Shown here one piece after another: positions 60,275 to 64,000 of a DNA stretch of 64,000 nucleotides. Positions within the stretch are counted from its first letter, which is position 1; each line of letters begins with the position of its first letter. The notes below the pieces were generated by a model. That model was not told the DNA's origin, searched no databases, and worked only from the letters and a program-made list of their open reading frames with translations. The stretch covers positions 44,780,878 through 44,844,877 of the forward strand of contig OY288243.1 of the NCBI GenBank assembly GCA_958450325.1. The letters are read 5' to 3'. A program made the position numbers and the translations under genes. The DNA is from Agrostemma githago (taxonomy: Eukaryota; Streptophyta; Magnoliopsida; Caryophyllales; Caryophyllaceae).

Positions 60275-62951
60275 TGTGGACATGACATAGGTCCACCCCG
60301 ACGCGGCCACGTGCGGGTTTGGGGAGGCGAATGAATCTTCATATGAAAACGGATCGAATGAAAATTTAAATCGAAGTGGAGTCGCCACCGAACTTTGTGG
60401 GAGTTCGGGCCCGTTCGAACCCACTCTATGTCGTAGTGGGCCGTGTACCAAATACGGCCCATTTCCGATGTCAGAGCTTATTGGGTTCGTCCCTTAGCAT
60501 TTGATACCGATACCGACATTATCGGATATCGTGTATTGAATGACTCTCGTGCGCCAACGGTTTCGGGCATCCCGAAACCGAGGTTCTGAGTAAGGGGTGA
60601 GGGTACGTGTTGGGAAGCCCACGAAGGACACCCAACCCCGCCCACACTAGCGGCCTTTACTAGGATATCGAATGACTTTTGAATACGCGCGTTAGTTAAA
60701 CGGGAAAATGATATGCAAAGATTATTTTCCCTAAGCATGTGAATGGAATTGAAAGGGTTTCTATGTCAATTTAATGCAATTAATTCTACGTCAAAGTTGA
60801 ATTTTAGCATGTGGGTTCATTTTAGTACGATAAAATAAACAACCAAAATTGACAAAAGAAACAACAAACGGTTAGCAACGGTATAACGGTTTATGAAATA
60901 TTGAAATGTGTAGAATGGTGCTAGCGAGTTAATGCATGGTTTTGAAAAGGTGTTTCACGTTATAGATTAGGCACGTGTTGACTTAAGTCACGAAAAACGA
61001 TTAACGGGACTCGAATGCTATGTAGAACTCACGGTGTTGTCGTGATAAGGGGGCCACTCGACCGAGTCATTGAGGGACTCGACCGAGTGGACCTCTGAAA
61101 AGTGTCCACTTTATCGAGTTATGAGGGAACTCGGTCGAGTACAGGCCCACTCGATCGAGTTATGACGAAACTCGACCGAGTGGCTGTCATGGGAGCATTC
61201 TGTCTCGTATTATGGACCCTACTCGACCGAGTACGTTGCCACTCGATCGAGTCACTATGAGACTCGACCGAGTGGAGGTCGAAAGAGCATTCTGCTCGAT
61301 TTTTGTGATATCACTTGATCGAGTGGCGTAGGCACTCCGTCGAGTGGCATCTGTACGAACCAGGTTCGTTTGCAATTTTATTGTCGATTTCGAAATTGCT
61401 TTTGATTTTTGATGATTTGATGAATTGAGCATAAATATTGTGGAATTTATACTCAATTTTGAACTTGAATACTCGTTGTATCCCATATTCAATTATTGAA
61501 TCGATATGGATTGCTAGAGTGAAAATAAAAGAAAATTAATTTAAGTCGCCTTAAATTAACTACCGCGATATGGTAGATTTCCTCCGCGTTTAATAATGTC
61601 GTAATTCTAACGAATTGTATTGACAATTATTTTAGCATCAACGAAAAATCGCATTAGTTAACTTATGTGACTAGATCGTTAGATTCGACGTCCAATTATG
61701 AAATTGGTATCGAATCAAATAGATCAACGCTTGAATTGAAAGACTTGATTCCCTCGGCTTTTCCGACATCGAAATAAATCCCTAGGGATTGTGTGATGTC
61801 AGATCCGCGTCAACGGATTTCGACCCTTATTAAATAAAACGCTTGTTTTGGAAAAATCGATGTGAATATGCGATGCAAATGAAAATAAACGAATTATTGT
61901 TGAAATTGACCCGTTTCAATAATCAAATACTAGGGTATCAGGATAAGCGATCGGCAACGCTGTGTGCAGTACACTTGTATATTCGGGTTTCCTTATCCTG
62001 ACATCCTTCGCACTCGACACAAATTGACGAGTATTTTAATGTCTTTTGATACTAATTATACTATTGATATTAGCGATATTAGTATGCGAATAACTTAAAT
62101 AAAAAAAGACAACGACGACGACAAAACGACGCACGACGCGAGAAAAAAAGAGAAAAGGGAAAAAACGGGGTTTTGACACCCTCAACCTACATGTTTCTTA
62201 TGCTCGGACTAGACTCGTAGTGGCGGCTTGCACGGGAGTTTCGAGTATGTAGGCTAAGTTGTGGTGGTTTAGGTTTGCCTCCTAGGTACTAGGGTTAGGG
62301 CTTGAGTGTAGTATTAGGGTTGAGTAGTTGATTAGGGTAGAATTAGGGTTTGTAAAGCTGTGTCAAAGATTAGGGTTGCAAAAGGTTGAAAAAAGTTGTT
62401 GAATGATGTTGCATGAGGTTGCTTATATAGGCAAAGCCTAGGCACCCGGCTAGGATTACTCGACCGAGTAAGTGGCTGACTCGGTCGAGTTGCCTAGTGC
62501 GTCAGCCGTCGGGCTTGAATAAGGGCCCACTCAATCGAGTGGGTGGGGCACTCGATCGAGTGGCCCAGCTGGGTCGCGCGGGTCCATTGTTTTGGGCCGT
62601 GACCTGGGTTTTTGATGGGTTTGTGTTTGACTTGGACTTTTGATGTTGTGAATGGTTGTTTTGTATGTCTCGGAAACGACTTTGACCAGGGTTGACCCAA
62701 TCGTAAAAAAGTCGGTTTTATTTCCGGTGTCGGTTTTGGCCCAAATTAGTCTTGTTTGACTCGAAACGGTCCGCTGGGCCTGGATTTGAGGTCTGTTTTG
62801 TGACATGTGTACTCCATAAGTGCTTTCGCCAACAACTAATGGATTTGAGCCCATATCCGAGCGCGTAGAAACACGTTAGCGCCCGATCACCATCGGGTGT
62901 TTTTTGGGAAACTACTATAGACACCTGGCAGTCAAAATGCGGGTGTCTACA
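60275..62951 (-). mobile_element. 5' LTR of the Tat/Retand-like element (2677 bp)
   Basis: This is the longer LTR. TATA lies near 62429-62424 (minus), the conserved 18-mer at 62193-62176, the leader palindromes at about 61057-61345 and promoter palindromes at about 62457-62560. Relative to the 3' LTR it has lost one palindrome plus linker (a 21-bp unit near 61228), leaving 11 leader copies instead of 12. Confidence 0.92.
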
Positions 62952-62956
62952 CCAGC

Positions 62957-63740
62957 GCACGCGCTTCATGACTTTATCTTCTCTTCCTAATCTATACCTC
63001 TATTTTCACTTACAACAATGAATACAAAACTATTACAGAGCTAACATTTTTGGGGTAATTCTAATTTGTATTTCACCTATTACCAAAAATTTTAGCTTCA
63101 TCTTGCAGGCTTATTATTGCTACGTGTGAAAATGTGTGCGCTCAAAATACCCGATTTCCACCTTATTAGTCTTGAAAAAAAAATAATAGACTTATCAGAA
63201 GATGTATACTCATCGAAAAAAACTCCAAGACAACATATAACTAACCATGTATGGAGTATCATTTACTACTTCTACCACATCAACGATCCACGACCTTAAG
63301 AAGCCTACAAAGTCAGTAAAAGTGGCGAAAATTTGAAAATCCCAAATAAAAATGCAAGAGAAAAACAAAGAAAAAGACAAAACCGCAATTCAAGAAGATT
63401 ATGTTCTCGAATAAAAGTTCAAAAAAATCTATTTATTAGGTATTATACATTACATCTTATAGCGTTATATCTCATTTTCGTCAATAATAATTCTCTTACA
63501 TTCTTACAAACACAAAAGGTTAGCACTCACGCCAATAGCCCATAGTTATTGAGTTATCACTTTAACGTCGAATAATGCATTACTCCATGTACTGCTTATG
63601 ATATTACGAATTATCGTGAAAGTATGTAAATAAAGTTACAAATACATGAAATCAATTTTTTTTATAAATAATTAAAAAATTATTGGATAATGAGGCAAAA
63701 ATACGACACAACGAATTATAAAGGGCATAAAACAATGTAG
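62957..63740. other. AT-rich flank, possibly Helitron interior
   Basis: No supported gene. It may be the body of the Helitron whose 3' end is at 63770; a TC start could lie near 62990 but is not convincing. Confidence 0.35.
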
Positions 63741-63770
63741 ACCCGTGCGGTGCACAGGTATGACGACTAG
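63741..63770 (+). mobile_element. Helitron 3' terminus
   Basis: An imperfect hairpin (acccgtgc/ggt/gcacaggt) is followed after seven bases by CTAG at 63767-63770 and a T. The 5' partner is unassigned. Confidence 0.55.
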
Positions 63771-64000
63771 TTACCAATTATTATGTTAATCTTATTCTAA
63801 ATCTCATACTAATCTTATAATATAACTTATACAAATGATTACTTATCTTATAAAAATTATTATATATAATTTTTTTTACTAATTTTAATATAATAATTTG
63901 TTTGAAGGTTTTTGACTTTTCGTTGCGTTTTCGATTTTCTGGGGCTTAATTACGAGACTGAAGTATCGATTTGAGAGCAACGGGTTTTTCGGCATATTCG
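63771..64000. other. AT-rich end of window, nothing recognised
   Basis: No boundary, repeat or frame can be supported. Confidence 0.4.

Larger units (their letters stand above)
48395..62951 (-). mobile_element. Complete Tat/Retand-like Ty3/gypsy element (14.6 kb)
   Basis: The element has both LTRs, a perfect target repeat ccagc (48390-48394 and 62952-62956), PBS, polypurine tract, gag-pro and pol on the minus strand, and an antisense ORF on the plus strand near the 3' LTR. Two RNase H domains (the second of archaeal type) and an antisense extra ORF fit the Tat lineage as described for Retand. The LTRs are very similar, so insertion is fairly young. Yet pol and the antisense ORF carry several lesions, so the copy is non-autonomous now. 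Confidence 0.93.

Noticed and set aside
62270..62345. Telomere-like agggtt/attaggg repeats
   Set aside because: The spacing is irregular and the stretch is the ordinary leader of the Retand-like LTR, not a TTTAGGG array.
48395..62951. Endogenous pararetrovirus
   Set aside because: LTRs, PBS, polypurine tract, integrase and target repeats show an LTR retrotransposon; no movement-protein frame was seen.

Overview
This is a gene-poor, repeat-rich stretch of a plant nuclear genome. The supporting evidence is an NPF transporter with plant exon structure, Tat-type Ty3/gypsy and Ty1/copia retrotransposons, plant Helitrons with an RPA70-like gene, and Stowaway and Harbinger MITEs. The large gypsy element carries an antisense plant-mobile-domain-like ORF, as reported for Retand/Tat elements, which fits a Caryophyllaceae genome such as Silene. 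That placement is inference.

Layout. 1-2 kb: decayed LINE pieces. 2-4.5 kb: a minus-strand gypsy LTR with a tRNA-Asp-type primer site, interrupted by two small Helitrons. 5.1-12 kb: an old LTR broken by a younger solo LTR of its own family, then by a minus-strand LINE that holds a smaller plus-strand LINE. 12-14.5 kb: a solo LTR of the Tat/Retand-like family. 14.5-18.3 kb: a ~0.6-kb duplicated segment on both sides of a LINE-like insertion with 9-bp target repeats. 17.5-21.8 kb: an NPF (NRT1/PTR) gene with one in-frame TGA, and a stray exon-2 piece of a second copy. 22.0-35.5 kb: a Harbinger-like MITE split by a 13.0-kb Helitron. 35.5-40.9 kb: small DNA-transposon pieces and a minisatellite. 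40.9-47.7 kb: a deleted copia element whose 5' LTR holds a Retand-like solo LTR and whose gag holds a MITE. 48.4-62.95 kb: a 14.6-kb Tat/Retand-like element with both LTRs, gag-pro, a damaged pol and an antisense, intron-containing ORF.

Two things stand out. First, the Helitron has all its structural marks, a RepHel gene (damaged: HUH motif changed to R-A-H and a central deletion), an apparently whole RPA70-like gene, and two tandem intronless genes with an XS-like domain (the RNA-binding domain of SGS3/IDN2/FDM silencing proteins). An RNA-silencing domain as Helitron cargo is unusual. Second, the Tat/Retand-like LTRs and the intron of their antisense ORF carry arrays of the palindrome ACTCGATCGAGT and variants. 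They are almost always arranged as pairs, start-to-start 21 bp in the full element (19-23 bp in relatives), just upstream of the TATA box, in the leader, and in the intron.

The target-site duplications fix much of the insertion order. They also give internal checks on element boundaries, which are therefore more certain than most functional calls.
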